A stretch of DNA of 64,000 nucleotides. Source: DASUBV01 sp963822485 (lineage in GTDB: Bacteria; Actinomycetota; Actinomycetes; Streptosporangiales; Streptosporangiaceae). Positions 25,196 to 33,219 of this stretch are shown in pieces. Every line of letters starts with the position of its first letter. The first letter of the stretch is position 1. The notes under the pieces are model-generated. The model was given only the letters and a program-made list of their open reading frames with translations, did not search any database and was not told the DNA's origin. The stretch covers positions 1,239,031 to 1,303,030 of the forward strand of contig CAWGHW010000037.1 in NCBI GenBank assembly GCA_963822485.1, given 5' to 3'. A program made the translations under genes and the position numbers.

Positions 25196-25974
25196 GTGCG
25201 TACGATTCGGCCTGCGGATGGAAGCACGGTCGAGGCGATTCGCCCGGCGGACCAGAGCGCGCTGCCGGCGATTCGGCTCGCGGCGATCCTGGGGTTGCTC
25301 GCCACAGCCGCCCTGCTCGGCGTCGTGGCCGCCACGGCTGGTCTGGGCATCGCCGGCTGGATCGTCGGGCTGGCCACCGGTTCGGCGGCGACCGCGCTGC
25401 TTGCCACTGCCCGGATGCGCAGCGACCAGCCGGCGATTCACCCGGCGGACTGGGTCACCCTGACCCGGATGATTCTGATCGCCGGGGTCGCGGGCCTGGT
25501 TGCCGACTCGTTTAGCCGGTCCGTGTCGATCACGGCGCTGGTCACGCTGTCCACCGTCGCGCTGGTCCTCGACGCGGTGGACGGGCAGGTAGCGCGCCGG
25601 ACGGGCACCGCCACCCCGCTGGGCGGCCGCCTCGACGGCGAGGTCGACGCCTTCCTCATCCTGCTGCTCAGCATCTTTGTGTCACAGACCTACGGCAGCT
25701 GGGTGCTGGCCATCGGCGCCATCCGGTACGTGTTCCTGCTGGCGGGCTGGCTGATGCCGTGGCTGGCCGCCCCGCTGCCCTACTCTACTGGCGCAAGGTC
25801 GTGGCCGCGGTCCAGGGCATCGTGCTCACCGTCGCCGCCTCCGGAGTGCTCAGCCACCTCGTCGGGCTGATCGCGGTCGGCGCCGCCGCGCTGCTGCTGG
25901 CCGAGTCGTTCGGCCGCGACATCATCTGGCTGTACCGGGCGGGCGCCGGCCGGAAAACCCGCCTGACGCTGCGG
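25196..25974 (+). pseudogene. CDP-alcohol phosphatidyltransferase, frameshifted
   Basis: The GTG at 25196 (VRTIRPADGSTVEAIRPADQ) with TGGAGG in front is preferred to the GTG at 25121. The catalytic motif is perfect: D-A-V-D-G-Q-V-A-R, then G-x3-D-x3-D in PLGGRLDGEVDAF. Several TM helices surround it (LAAILGLLATAALLGVVAAT and others). The frame breaks near 25783-25795, and the C-terminal helices (WRKVVAAVQGIVLTVAASGV, FGRDIIWLYRAG) continue in the next frame. That frame runs into the sulfatase gene without a stop. The enzyme links a CMP-activated lipid or alcohol to an acceptor alcohol in the membrane. The exact right end is uncertain because no stop separates it from the next gene. Confidence 0.75.
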
Positions 25975-27582
25975 GTGACCATCACCGTGCTGGCGGTCGC
26001 GCTGGTCTGGACCGACCTCCTCGCGCCCGACAAGGCCTACCAGCTCACCCTCGGCGTCTTCCTCCGCATCCCCGTGGAAGTGCTGGTCCTGGTGGCGATC
26101 GCGCTGGTGCTGCCGACCCGGCCGCGGCGGATACTGGCCGGTGTCGTCGGCATCCTGCTGGGCCTGCTCTCGATCGCCAAGATCCTCAACATGGCGTTCT
26201 ACGACTCGGTCGACCGGGCGTTCAACCCGGTGGAAGACTGGAGCAGCATCCCGCCGGCGGTGGGGGTGGTACGCGACTCGATCGGCACCGTGGCCACCGA
26301 CATCGCGCTGGCCGCGTTGTGCCTGGGCCTCATCCTGCTCGTCACCGCCCTCGCCGCGTCAGCGATTCACATCACCTCCGTCGCCGTCCGCCATCGCCGC
26401 GGCACGCTGGTCGGCCTCGCTGCTCTCGCTGCGGTCTGGGCGCTGTCCGCGGGGCTGTCGCTGCAGCTCACGCCCGGATTCCCGGTCGCCTCGACGACCA
26501 CCGCCCGGTTGGCCGTCGCCCAAGTGCGCGCCACCCAGGCCGCGATCACCGACTCGCGTCGCTTCGAGGCGGCCACCCGCGCCCCCGACCCCGAGGCCAA
26601 GGTCCCGGCCAAGGACGTGCTGACCGGATTGCGCGGCAAGGACGTTCTCATCGTCTTCGTCGAAAGCTACGGGCAGGTCGCCGTCCGCGGTGCCAGTTTC
26701 TCGCCCGGCATCGACGCCGTCCTGCGGCAGAGCACCGCGTCGCTGAAGAACGCCGGCTGGTCCACGCAAAGCGCCTGGATGACCTCCCCGACCTACGGCG
26801 GGATCAGCTGGCTGGCCCACTCCACGATGCAGTCCGGGCTGTGGGTGGACAGCAACCACCGGTACGACCAGCTCCTCGCCAGCAAGCGGTTTACGCTCAG
26901 CGACGCCTTCAACGAGGCGGGCTGGCACACCGTCGCCGACGACCCCTCGGATTCCGTGACGGGCTGGCCGGCCGGCAAGTCCTTCTACCACTACGACCAG
27001 CTCTTCAACCGAGGCAACGTCGGCTACCACGGCCCGAGGTTCAGCTTCGCCCAGATGCCCGACCAGTACATCTTCTCCAAGTTCCAGCGGCTCGAGCTCG
27101 CCCCTGGCCACAAGCCCGTGATGGCCGAGATCGACACGGTCTCCTCGCATACGCCCTGGGCTCCGCTGCCGCACATGGTGCCCTGGAACGAGGTCGGCAA
27201 CGGCTCAATATTCGACCCGCAGCCCGCGGAAAGTAAATCCGCGGACACGGTCTGGCAGAGCGCCAATACCGTGCGCCAGTTCTACGGCCAGTCGATCCAG
27301 TACTCGCTGCGTGCCCTGACCTCATGGGTTACCCAGCTCCATGACAAGAACCTCGTGCTCATCATGCTCGGCGACCACCAGCCCCACACCATCGTCAGCG
27401 GCGTCGGAGCCAGTCACTCGGTGCCGGTCTCGATCATCGCCCGCGACCCTTCGGTGTTCCGGCAGATCGCCTCGTGGCACTGGCAGGACGGACTGCTGCC
27501 CGGTAACGCGGCTCCGCTCGAGCGCATGGATGCCTTCCGCAACCAGTTCCTCAATACCTTCAACACGAAGCCATCACGGTAA
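25975..27582 (+). CDS. LTA-synthase-like sulfatase / phosphoglycerol-transferase-like membrane protein
   Basis: From the GTG at 25975, 535 residues encode a membrane anchor of four to five helices (VTITVLAVALVWTDLLAPDK, IPVEVLVLVAIALVLPTRPR, LAGVVGILLGLLSIAKILNM and others). An alkaline-phosphatase-fold extracellular domain follows. It shows the metal-site entry IVFVESYG, TSPTYGGISWLAHSTMQSGL with the nucleophile-region Thr/Ser, IDTVSSHTPW and the metal-binding LIMLGDHQPHTIV. Relatives transfer phosphoglycerol or cleave sulfate or phosphate esters outside the cell. The open frame continues upstream into the preceding phosphatidyltransferase C-terminus with no stop codon, so a natural fusion or a start further left is possible. 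Confidence 0.8.
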   Translation: MTITVLAVALVWTDLLAPDKAYQLTLGVFLRIPVEVLVLVAIALVLPTRPRRILAGVVGILLGLLSIAKILNMAFYDSVDRAFNPVEDWSSIPPAVGVVRDSIGTVATDIALAALCLGLILLVTALAASAIHITSVAVRHRRGTLVGLAALAAVWALSAGLSLQLTPGFPVASTTTARLAVAQVRATQAAITDSRRFEAATRAPDPEAKVPAKDVLTGLRGKDVLIVFVESYGQVAVRGASFSPGIDAVLRQSTASLKNAGWSTQSAWMTSPTYGGISWLAHSTMQSGLWVDSNHRYDQLLASKRFTLSDAFNEAGWHTVADDPSDSVTGWPAGKSFYHYDQLFNRGNVGYHGPRFSFAQMPDQYIFSKFQRLELAPGHKPVMAEIDTVSSHTPWAPLPHMVPWNEVGNGSIFDPQPAESKSADTVWQSANTVRQFYGQSIQYSLRALTSWVTQLHDKNLVLIMLGDHQPHTIVSGVGASHSVPVSIIARDPSVFRQIASWHWQDGLLPGNAAPLERMDAFRNQFLNTFNTKPSR

Positions 27583-27593
27583 GCGCGGGCGAG

Positions 27594-28235
27594 TCAGGGC
27601 AGGTGGCTGGTGTCGTTAACGCGATGGACGGCGGCAAATCCCCGGCTGTGCCACTGAATCTCGTTAATGCAGGCGGAACCGAGATATAGCCGGTAAAGGG
27701 TACTCAGCGGCACGCCGAGGCCCCGGCACAGCAGGATCTTTATCGGGGTAACGTGACTGACCACCAGGACGGTCTGGCCGCCGTGATCCCGCAGCAGCCG
27801 ATCACAGGCCCGGTTCACCCGCTGTGCGGTGTCGGCGAAGCTCTCCCCGCCCGGCGGTGCCTGTTCCGGGTCGCGCCGCCAGGCCGCCGCGGCCACGGGC
27901 CATCGCTGCTGGATTTCTTCCAGGGTGAAGCCGTCCCAGTCACCGAAGTCGGTTTCGCGGAGATCATCATCGATGGCTGCGGTCAAGCCCAGTTCGCCGG
28001 CCGCGATGGCGGCGGTGGCGACAGCACGCTGCAAGGGCGAGCTGACCATGGCGTCGATCGGAGCGCCCCTGGCCAGGCGGCAGGCGGCGGCCCGGGCCTG
28101 CCGGGTGCCGCTGGCGCTCAGCGGGAGGTCGCGCCGCCCGCTGAAGCGGTGTTCGGGTGACAGCTGGGTATCGCCGTGCCGCAACAGGACGGTGGTAGTG
28201 GGATCTGCTGTGGGGCTATCCCAGCCCAGAGTCAT
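27594..28235 (-). CDS. Histidine phosphatase (phosphoglycerate-mutase-like)
   Basis: This is a 213-residue branch-1 histidine phosphatase. TVLLRHGDTQLSPEHRFSGR holds the nucleophile His in RHG at residues ~19-21. LSASGTRQARAAACRLA, SSPLQRAVATA, the acid Glu in RETDFGDWDG, and VVSHVTPIKILLC with the second His follow. It is similar to the phosphatase half of the actinobacterial RNase H-phosphatase proteins and to CobC, but is a single domain here. It could dephosphorylate a pathway intermediate, such as a ribosyl-phosphate product of the cyclohydrolase. It is convergent with the sulfatase gene (11-bp gap) and 133 bp from the PTPS-like gene. Confidence 0.85.
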   Translation of the reverse strand: MTLGWDSPTADPTTTVLLRHGDTQLSPEHRFSGRRDLPLSASGTRQARAAACRLARGAPIDAMVSSPLQRAVATAAIAAGELGLTAAIDDDLRETDFGDWDGFTLEEIQQRWPVAAAAWRRDPEQAPPGGESFADTAQRVNRACDRLLRDHGGQTVLVVSHVTPIKILLCRGLGVPLSTLYRLYLGSACINEIQWHSRGFAAVHRVNDTSHLP

Positions 28236-28368
28236 ATGGCTGTCCCTCGCGGCGATGACGAAAATATGTTCCTATGACAGGAGACGGGGATGCCAGCAGA
28301 ACGGTTCAGCCGCCCGTCCTCAGTCTCGTCACAGTACGCCCGGGTCGCCCACGCTATTCAGCACACTG

Positions 28369-28746
28369 TCAGCACCGTGCGCGGTATCCGCCAAACGCGA
28401 GGGGAGTTTCCCACACCCGCACTGCCAGGGCCTCGCCACCTGCGGCAGCGACGGCAGGCGAGAGGCTGTCATGCACCCAGCGGGCGAACACCTCGACTGT
28501 GACCGCCTCGGCCCCGGCTGGGCGTATCTCCTCCAGGTTGCGGCCCTCGACCCGGCTGGTCAGCTCGGTGAGCGCCGCTTCCAGCACATCCAGGTCGCAG
28601 ACCATGCCCCGCCCGTCGAGCTGCTCGCGGTCCACCACGATGTCAATCCGGTAGTCATGATCATGGAGTTGCCCCTCCGGCCCGGGCAGTCCCGGCATGA
28701 TGTGAAAAGCACGGACGCTTCGGCTCAACCCGACTTCACAGGTCAC
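28369..28746 (-). CDS. 6-pyruvoyl-tetrahydropterin synthase / QueD-like protein with altered active site
   Basis: This 125-residue T-fold protein shows the PTPS/QueD pattern. The zinc His ligands are the His of AFHIMPG and the two of HDHDYRIDIVV, GMVCDLDVLEAALTEL matches the G-M-V-x-D-F/L segment, and the terminal substrate Glu is in VRVWETPLAFGG. The catalytic Cys that precedes the HxHxY motif in PTPS and QueD is absent (LPGPEGQL stands there). The LDHxxLN segment with its catalytic His is replaced by SRVEGRNLEEI. It may therefore bind or rearrange a pterin without canonical chemistry. It is translationally coupled to the dehydrogenase upstream (28743-28746). SCO6650 of S. coelicolor is, as I recall, a comparable homologue. 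Confidence 0.8.
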   Translation of the reverse strand: MTCEVGLSRSVRAFHIMPGLPGPEGQLHDHDYRIDIVVDREQLDGRGMVCDLDVLEAALTELTSRVEGRNLEEIRPAGAEAVTVEVFARWVHDSLSPAVAAAGGEALAVRVWETPLAFGGYRARC

Positions 28747-29717
28747 CGGCTAGCACTCCTGTCGTAGTCAAGAACGGCATGCATCAACCCGGGTTCCCCC
28801 TCGTCCACGGCTCGGAACGCCTCAGCGGCGTGGCCAAAGTCGAAGACGTGAGTGCACAGCTGCGCCAACGGTAGTTCGGGCAGCAGCTCAACGGTCTCCC
28901 GGCGGCGCCGAGCCAGGGTCCAGGTCCCGGACAGCCGGGCGGGCATTGTCGAGACCTGAGTGCTGCGAATCACCAGACGCCGCCGGTGGAAGGCGCCGCC
29001 GAGCGGCAGGACCACCGGTTTGGTGCCGAACCACGACGCGATCAACAGGGTTCCCTCGTGGGCCAGCATGTTCAGCGCCATCGCTGGCGCATCCGGGTTA
29101 CCGCTGGCGTCAATAACCAGCGGAACCTCCTCTTTGACCAGTTCCGCCGGATCTGCGGTGGCGACGCCGAGGCTGCTGGCCATCGCGCGGCGCCACTCCT
29201 GCGGCTCGGCAATCAGCGGCCGCCACCCGGAGCGCTGCAACAGCAGGCCGGTCAGCAGCCCGAGCACGCCGGCGCCGAGCACGATGACCCGGTCGCGATA
29301 TCCGGTCCCGGCATCGAGCGTCACCTGCATCGCCGTCTCGACCAAGGGGAACAAGGTTGCGGATGCGGGATCGATGGCGGGCAGCGGAATCAGCTCACCA
29401 GCCTGCGCCGCGAATACGTCCTGGTGCGGATGGAAAGCGAAGACCGTCTGGCCGGACTCCGCTACTTCGCCGACGCATGCATACCCGTAGGCGAAGGGAT
29501 AGGAGAAGGTACCGCCAAGCGCGTCGATCGTGTCGTCCAGCGTCAGCTCGGCAGGGATCTCGCCGCGGTACACCAGCCGTTCGGTGCCACTGCTGATGCC
29601 AGAGCACAAGGTGCGGACGAGGACCTCACCGGCCGCAGGCCGCGGTGCGGGCAGTTCCCTGATCTCCACACAGCGCGGCGCGGTATGAAACAGCGCTCGG
29701 GCGGGAACGCAGTGCAT
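28743..29717 (-). CDS. MDR-superfamily dehydrogenase (BchC-like), no catalytic zinc site
   Basis: This is a 324-residue medium-chain dehydrogenase. The N-terminal GroES-like part has LVRTLCSGISSGTERLVYRG, and the Rossmann part has DRVIVLGAGVLGLLTGLLLQ. The usual zinc-ligand signature G-H-E-x2-G is replaced by YGYACVGEVAESG, so a zinc-independent or unusual enzyme is expected. The S-G-T-E pattern near residue 43 is shared with bacteriochlorophyllide dehydrogenase BchC and related two-domain proteins. It oxidises or reduces an alcohol or ketone with NAD(P)(H). It begins the leftward pair with the PTPS-like gene and probably acts on the same intermediate. The start at 29717 reads MHCVPARALFHTAP. 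Confidence 0.85.
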   Translation of the reverse strand: MHCVPARALFHTAPRCVEIRELPAPRPAAGEVLVRTLCSGISSGTERLVYRGEIPAELTLDDTIDALGGTFSYPFAYGYACVGEVAESGQTVFAFHPHQDVFAAQAGELIPLPAIDPASATLFPLVETAMQVTLDAGTGYRDRVIVLGAGVLGLLTGLLLQRSGWRPLIAEPQEWRRAMASSLGVATADPAELVKEEVPLVIDASGNPDAPAMALNMLAHEGTLLIASWFGTKPVVLPLGGAFHRRRLVIRSTQVSTMPARLSGTWTLARRRRETVELLPELPLAQLCTHVFDFGHAAEAFRAVDEGEPGLMHAVLDYDRSASR

Positions 29718-29822
29718 TCACCCTCATCTGAGACTTGACGGGACAGCCGGGCAGCTCAAGGTTAGCGGCGCGGCGGCCAGCCCTGGACAGCGCCGGGCGC
29801 TGTCCAGGGCCGGCCTGCGGGA

Positions 29823-31379
29823 CTACTTGGCGTGACGCTGGCGGAAGCCGAAGCCGTCCGAGCGGGTCCGGGTGGCGGTGAAGGTGTCGTGCTCGAGCGG
29901 TGTCGGGTACGGGCCCGAGCCGGACCAGGCCGAGGTGTGGTAGTAGCGGAAGGTCATCGTGGTCTTGTCGCCGGGGAAGCCTCCGGGGTCCACGTCGAAC
30001 ACGCCGAGGCCCCACGGGTAGGTGGTGTTGGGGTCGGTGACCGCGGACCACGGCGCGTCCTCGGTCTCGGTCTCGGTGCCGCTGACGTTGACGGTCTCGG
30101 TCGGTTCGCCCGCGGTGCCCTCCTGGTACACGTCGTCATGGCCCTTGGTGCCGCCGGTGCCGATCACCAGGTGAATGAGGCCCTTGTCGGAGTCGACGTA
30201 GTCCAGGCCGGTGCTGACGACGTGCGGCCGCAGGACGGTGCCGGAGTCGACGCCGTGCACCACGTAGCTGCGCTCGTAGTCATGGTCGTGGCCTGCCAGC
30301 ACGAAGTCGACGCCGTACTTGTAGAACAGCGGCATCCAGCTCTGGCGGATGCCCAGGTCGGAGCCGTCCGCGTCAGAAGTGGACATGGCCGGCTGGTGCA
30401 TGACCACGACGATCCAGTCGACCGACCTGTCGAACGACGCCTCGCGCAGCGTGTGCTCCAGCCACCTCAGCTGCTCGCCGCCGGAGTAGCCGGTCAGGAT
30501 CTGGTTGTCGCCGGTGCTCAGGAAGGTGCCGGTGTCGACCTGGTAGCAGACGTCGTTGTTGTCCAGCATGACGAACAGCACCGCGCCGATCTGGAACTTG
30601 TACCAGTTCCCCTCGAAGTCGGCGGAGCCGTTCTTCGGCAGGGCGAACCGGGTCTGGTAGGACAGGTAGCCCTGCGGGCCGTTGCCGGGCTCGTTCTCGT
30701 GGTTGCCCAGGGTCGGCATCCACGGCCGGTTCGCGGACGAGAGCTGCGTGTTGTCGAAGTACTCCTCCCAGACCTGAGGCTGGGTCAGCTGGTTGGAGTT
30801 GGCGTAGGACAGGTCGCCGTTGACTAGGTGCACGACCGGGTCGAATAGCTCGACCGACGCGGCGGTCGCCACGGCGTTGAGCGACGCCTTAGAGAAAGCG
30901 GTGTCGCCGCAGGCGATGTCGCCGACGCTGGTGAAGCGGAACGGCACGCGGCCCTCGGGCGCGGTGCGGAACGCGCCGGAGACCTGGGTCTCGCGGTCGC
31001 TGACGATCCGGTACACGTACTCGGTGCCGGGCCGCAGGCCCTCGATCCGGGCGTGCTGGGCAATCGTCTGGATGCCGTTGTTGGCGTCAGTGTAAGTGCG
31101 GGTCTCCGCCCCGATTCTGAGGCCGAAGCCGCCGGCCGGGGTGCCGACCACGACGGTCGGGTTGGACACCGAAGTCGGGGTCACCCAGGACACCGCGACC
31201 TCCCGGGCTGGGTCCTGGCCGAAGGTCAGATGAACCTGCTCAGCGGTGACCGAGGCCGCCTTGGCGGCCTGCTGCCACAGGACCGGGCTGCTGGCTACCA
31301 CAAGACCGCCGACAGTGACGCCGATGCCGCCCATGAACGACCGGCGCGAGAGGCCGGCGCGCTCCATACTCTCCGTCAT
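29823..31379 (-). CDS. Tat-exported purple acid phosphatase-like metallophosphoesterase
   Basis: The start is ATG 31379 (MTESMERAGLSRRSFMGGIG). The twin-arginine motif SRRSF is followed by a hydrophobic stretch ending AAKAAS, so the folded enzyme is exported. A fibronectin-like N-terminal domain (VHLTFGQDPAREVAVSWVTP, RIEGLRPGTEYVYRIVSD) precedes the di-metal phosphoesterase core, which has FTSVGDIACGD, LVNGDLSYAN, TLGNHENEP, VVVMHQPAMS and FVLAGHDHDYERSY. These are all the metal ligands of purple acid phosphatases. The length of 518 residues is normal. It releases phosphate from organic esters outside the cell. A perfect 8-bp inverted repeat at 31469-31487 upstream could be regulatory. Confidence 0.93.
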   Translation of the reverse strand: MTESMERAGLSRRSFMGGIGVTVGGLVVASSPVLWQQAAKAASVTAEQVHLTFGQDPAREVAVSWVTPTSVSNPTVVVGTPAGGFGLRIGAETRTYTDANNGIQTIAQHARIEGLRPGTEYVYRIVSDRETQVSGAFRTAPEGRVPFRFTSVGDIACGDTAFSKASLNAVATAASVELFDPVVHLVNGDLSYANSNQLTQPQVWEEYFDNTQLSSANRPWMPTLGNHENEPGNGPQGYLSYQTRFALPKNGSADFEGNWYKFQIGAVLFVMLDNNDVCYQVDTGTFLSTGDNQILTGYSGGEQLRWLEHTLREASFDRSVDWIVVVMHQPAMSTSDADGSDLGIRQSWMPLFYKYGVDFVLAGHDHDYERSYVVHGVDSGTVLRPHVVSTGLDYVDSDKGLIHLVIGTGGTKGHDDVYQEGTAGEPTETVNVSGTETETEDAPWSAVTDPNTTYPWGLGVFDVDPGGFPGDKTTMTFRYYHTSAWSGSGPYPTPLEHDTFTATRTRSDGFGFRQRHAK

Positions 31380-31468
31380 TACTGTCCTTCCTGGCCGCAC
31401 GCAGACGAAACAAAGCAATGCTTCCGGCCCGGAAGGCCGGGCAGCCAAACCGAAGGTTGACTCCCCGT

Positions 31469-31487
31469 TAACGGCTAACAGCCGTTA
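31469..31487. promoter_or_regulatory. Perfect inverted repeat upstream of the phosphatase gene
   Basis: TAACGGCT, three spacer bases and AGCCGTTA form an uninterrupted 8+3+8 palindrome 90 bp before the phosphatase start. It is the AT-richest spot of the intergenic region. It does not resemble the direct-repeat PHO box of Streptomyces (GTTCACC). It may be an operator or an mRNA hairpin. Confidence 0.45.
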
Positions 31488-31636
31488 GGTGCCAACTGCA
31501 GCAGACCCGGCGAAGCGGCGCACCGCCGGCGGCAAGCTCAGCCCGAGCGGGACAGGTCAGGAAGGGGGCGGGGGCGACCATCCGCGCCGGCGCCACGGGA
31601 CCCGGAGCCGGAACCGGCACTCGCATAGCTGAGCGG

Positions 31637-32395
31637 TTAAGTCGCTACTGTGACCACCGCGTAGCGGTCACGGGAAGCATCGAAGTCGGTGTCGACTTCC
31701 CTCAGTCCCGCGAGTTCCAGGCGTTGGCGCAGTTCGCTGATCGTGAAGGGGCGGAACGTGATCTGGTATTCGCGTGGCTCGATCTGGCCGTCGTTATCGA
31801 AGATGAGCACCAGATGGGCCGTGTGCTCGTCGCCGAGGCGATCCGGTATCTCCCAGGCCTCGAGCAGGAAACATCGTCGTCCCGCGCGAGTTGCCACCCG
31901 GCTGGCAACCTGAACGATCTGGCGCTCGGCGTGGAGCTTCTCCCAGTTACGGGAATCAACCACCACGTATCCCCCGGGGCGGGCCATCCGCCGCAGCCCC
32001 GTAAGCGCCTGAACCATTGCGCCGCGGCCGGCGGCGTGCACCAGCGAGTTCCCGGCGCACAGCACAACGTCAAACCGTTCGCCGGTGGCCGCGGGAAGAT
32101 CGGCCCAGCTACTGCACAAGACCGGGATCACCAGCCGCTCTCGCGCGAACCGGGCAGCCGCGCTCCCGGCCATCGCCTCGCTTCCGTCCGCCGCCCACAC
32201 CGTGAAGCCCTGGCGCGCGAGTACCGCCGCGTCGACACCCGTGCCGCAGGCCGCGTCCAGCACGGCACTTGAACTGCTGATCCGCTGCAGCAGTCGGGCC
32301 GTCGCGGGATGGTTTATCGCGCGCCCGTGAGCAAGCTCGTCGTCGTCGAACATCCAGTCGTAATCGGCCGCAAGCATCTCGTAGGCGGCGGTCAC
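31637..32395 (-). CDS. SAM-dependent methyltransferase
   Basis: The start chosen is GTG 32395 (VTAAYEMLAADYDWMFDDDE), which overlaps the stop of the preceding gene by GTGA. The upstream residues of the open frame are shadow. The 252-residue protein has motif I SSAVLDAACGTGVDAAVLAR, then VWAADGSEAMAGSAAARF, FDVVLCAGNSLVHAAGRGAM and ARPGGYVVVDSRNWEKLH. The C-terminal half (YQITFRPFTISELRQRLELA) forms a sheet typical of glycine/sarcosine N-methyltransferase-like enzymes. It probably methylates a small molecule. It is coupled with an orphan maltokinase-cap protein. Confidence 0.87.
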   Translation of the reverse strand: MTAAYEMLAADYDWMFDDDELAHGRAINHPATARLLQRISSSSAVLDAACGTGVDAAVLARQGFTVWAADGSEAMAGSAAARFARERLVIPVLCSSWADLPAATGERFDVVLCAGNSLVHAAGRGAMVQALTGLRRMARPGGYVVVDSRNWEKLHAERQIVQVASRVATRAGRRCFLLEAWEIPDRLGDEHTAHLVLIFDNDGQIEPREYQITFRPFTISELRQRLELAGLREVDTDFDASRDRYAVVTVAT

Positions 32396-33054
32396 GGCAC
32401 CCGCAGCACGGTGAAGCGGCCTCGTGACGGGGAGACGCCCGCCACTGACCACTCGCCGGTGACATGCCCCAGCGTCCCCGCCATGAGGCCCGGGCGGTTC
32501 GGCCGGAGCACGCGGTTCACCCGGATCATCACCGGACCCGGCGCGCCGCAGGGCCGGATGGTGATGTCGGTGCTGCGCGGCCCGTCGGCGACGTCCAGGA
32601 ATTCGGCCGGGGGCTCGCCGACACGACCGGTGATGCTTCTGGTCACGGATGGATCGACGGTGTTGCTGATGCTCTGCGCCTGCGGCTCGGCCTCACCCAG
32701 GTGCAGGGCGAACAGCAGGCCCACGAGAACGGGATCGCGCGTTCCGTCGTAAATCCACCGCTTCCCCAGGACACCATGCTCGGCCGTTCCGATCAGCGCG
32801 CCGTCTGCACCGGTCAGCGGGGCGCCGCGATAGCTGAGCGGCACGTGATAGGTGACCGGCTCGTCTCCGGAAGCGTCAGTGACGGCCATGAACTCCAGCC
32901 CGACCTTCCCCTCCGGATCATCCAGCCGGAAACCGCCCGCCTTGGTCAGCAGCGGCACCACACCGTCGCCCGGGTACCAGGGCCGGCCCGGCAGCCACGA
33001 CGTCAGCAGCTCCAGCTTCGCCGGCGCCATCGTGGCCTCGTGAATGATGGCCAT
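32392..33054 (-). CDS. Maltokinase N-terminal cap-like stand-alone protein
   Basis: This 220-residue protein matches the N-terminal cap domain of actinobacterial maltokinase (Mak/Pep2). It begins MAIIHEATMAPAKLELLTSW, then LPGRPWYPGDG. The body reads TYHVPLSYRGAPLTGADGAL, GTAEHGVLGKRWIYDGTRDP and ITIRPCGAPGPVMIRVNRVL. The kinase domain itself is absent. Stand-alone copies occur in actinomycetes and are usually annotated hypothetical. Whether it acts as a scaffold, sugar binder or regulator is unknown. It is translationally coupled to the methyltransferase downstream, which suggests a shared task. No trehalose or glucan genes are adjacent. Confidence 0.8.
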   Translation of the reverse strand: MAIIHEATMAPAKLELLTSWLPGRPWYPGDGVVPLLTKAGGFRLDDPEGKVGLEFMAVTDASGDEPVTYHVPLSYRGAPLTGADGALIGTAEHGVLGKRWIYDGTRDPVLVGLLFALHLGEAEPQAQSISNTVDPSVTRSITGRVGEPPAEFLDVADGPRSTDITIRPCGAPGPVMIRVNRVLRPNRPGLMAGTLGHVTGEWSVAGVSPSRGRFTVLRVP

Positions 33055-33219
33055 GCGGTCATCCTGTCACCGCCCGAACGGGGGCGCAGGCTTCCAGCCG
33101 TGGGGTGCAGCTAGCGCCACCTCGAAGCCGGATCCAGGGGCTACTGACCGCGGCTACTCCAGGCGGCACAGTTGTCATCGTGCCCGACGAAGCCGGGCCA
33201 GGAAGGACGGATCAGCCCG

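Noticed and set aside
28290..28502. 70-codon plus-strand ORF with an AGGAGA site
   Set aside because: It overlaps the C-terminal part of the PTPS-like gene on the other strand, and its second half has poor protein character.
29832..30827. Plus-strand open frame of 331 codons
   Set aside because: It is antisense to the purple acid phosphatase with all metal motifs, and its Val/Gly/Glu-rich composition has no domain signs.
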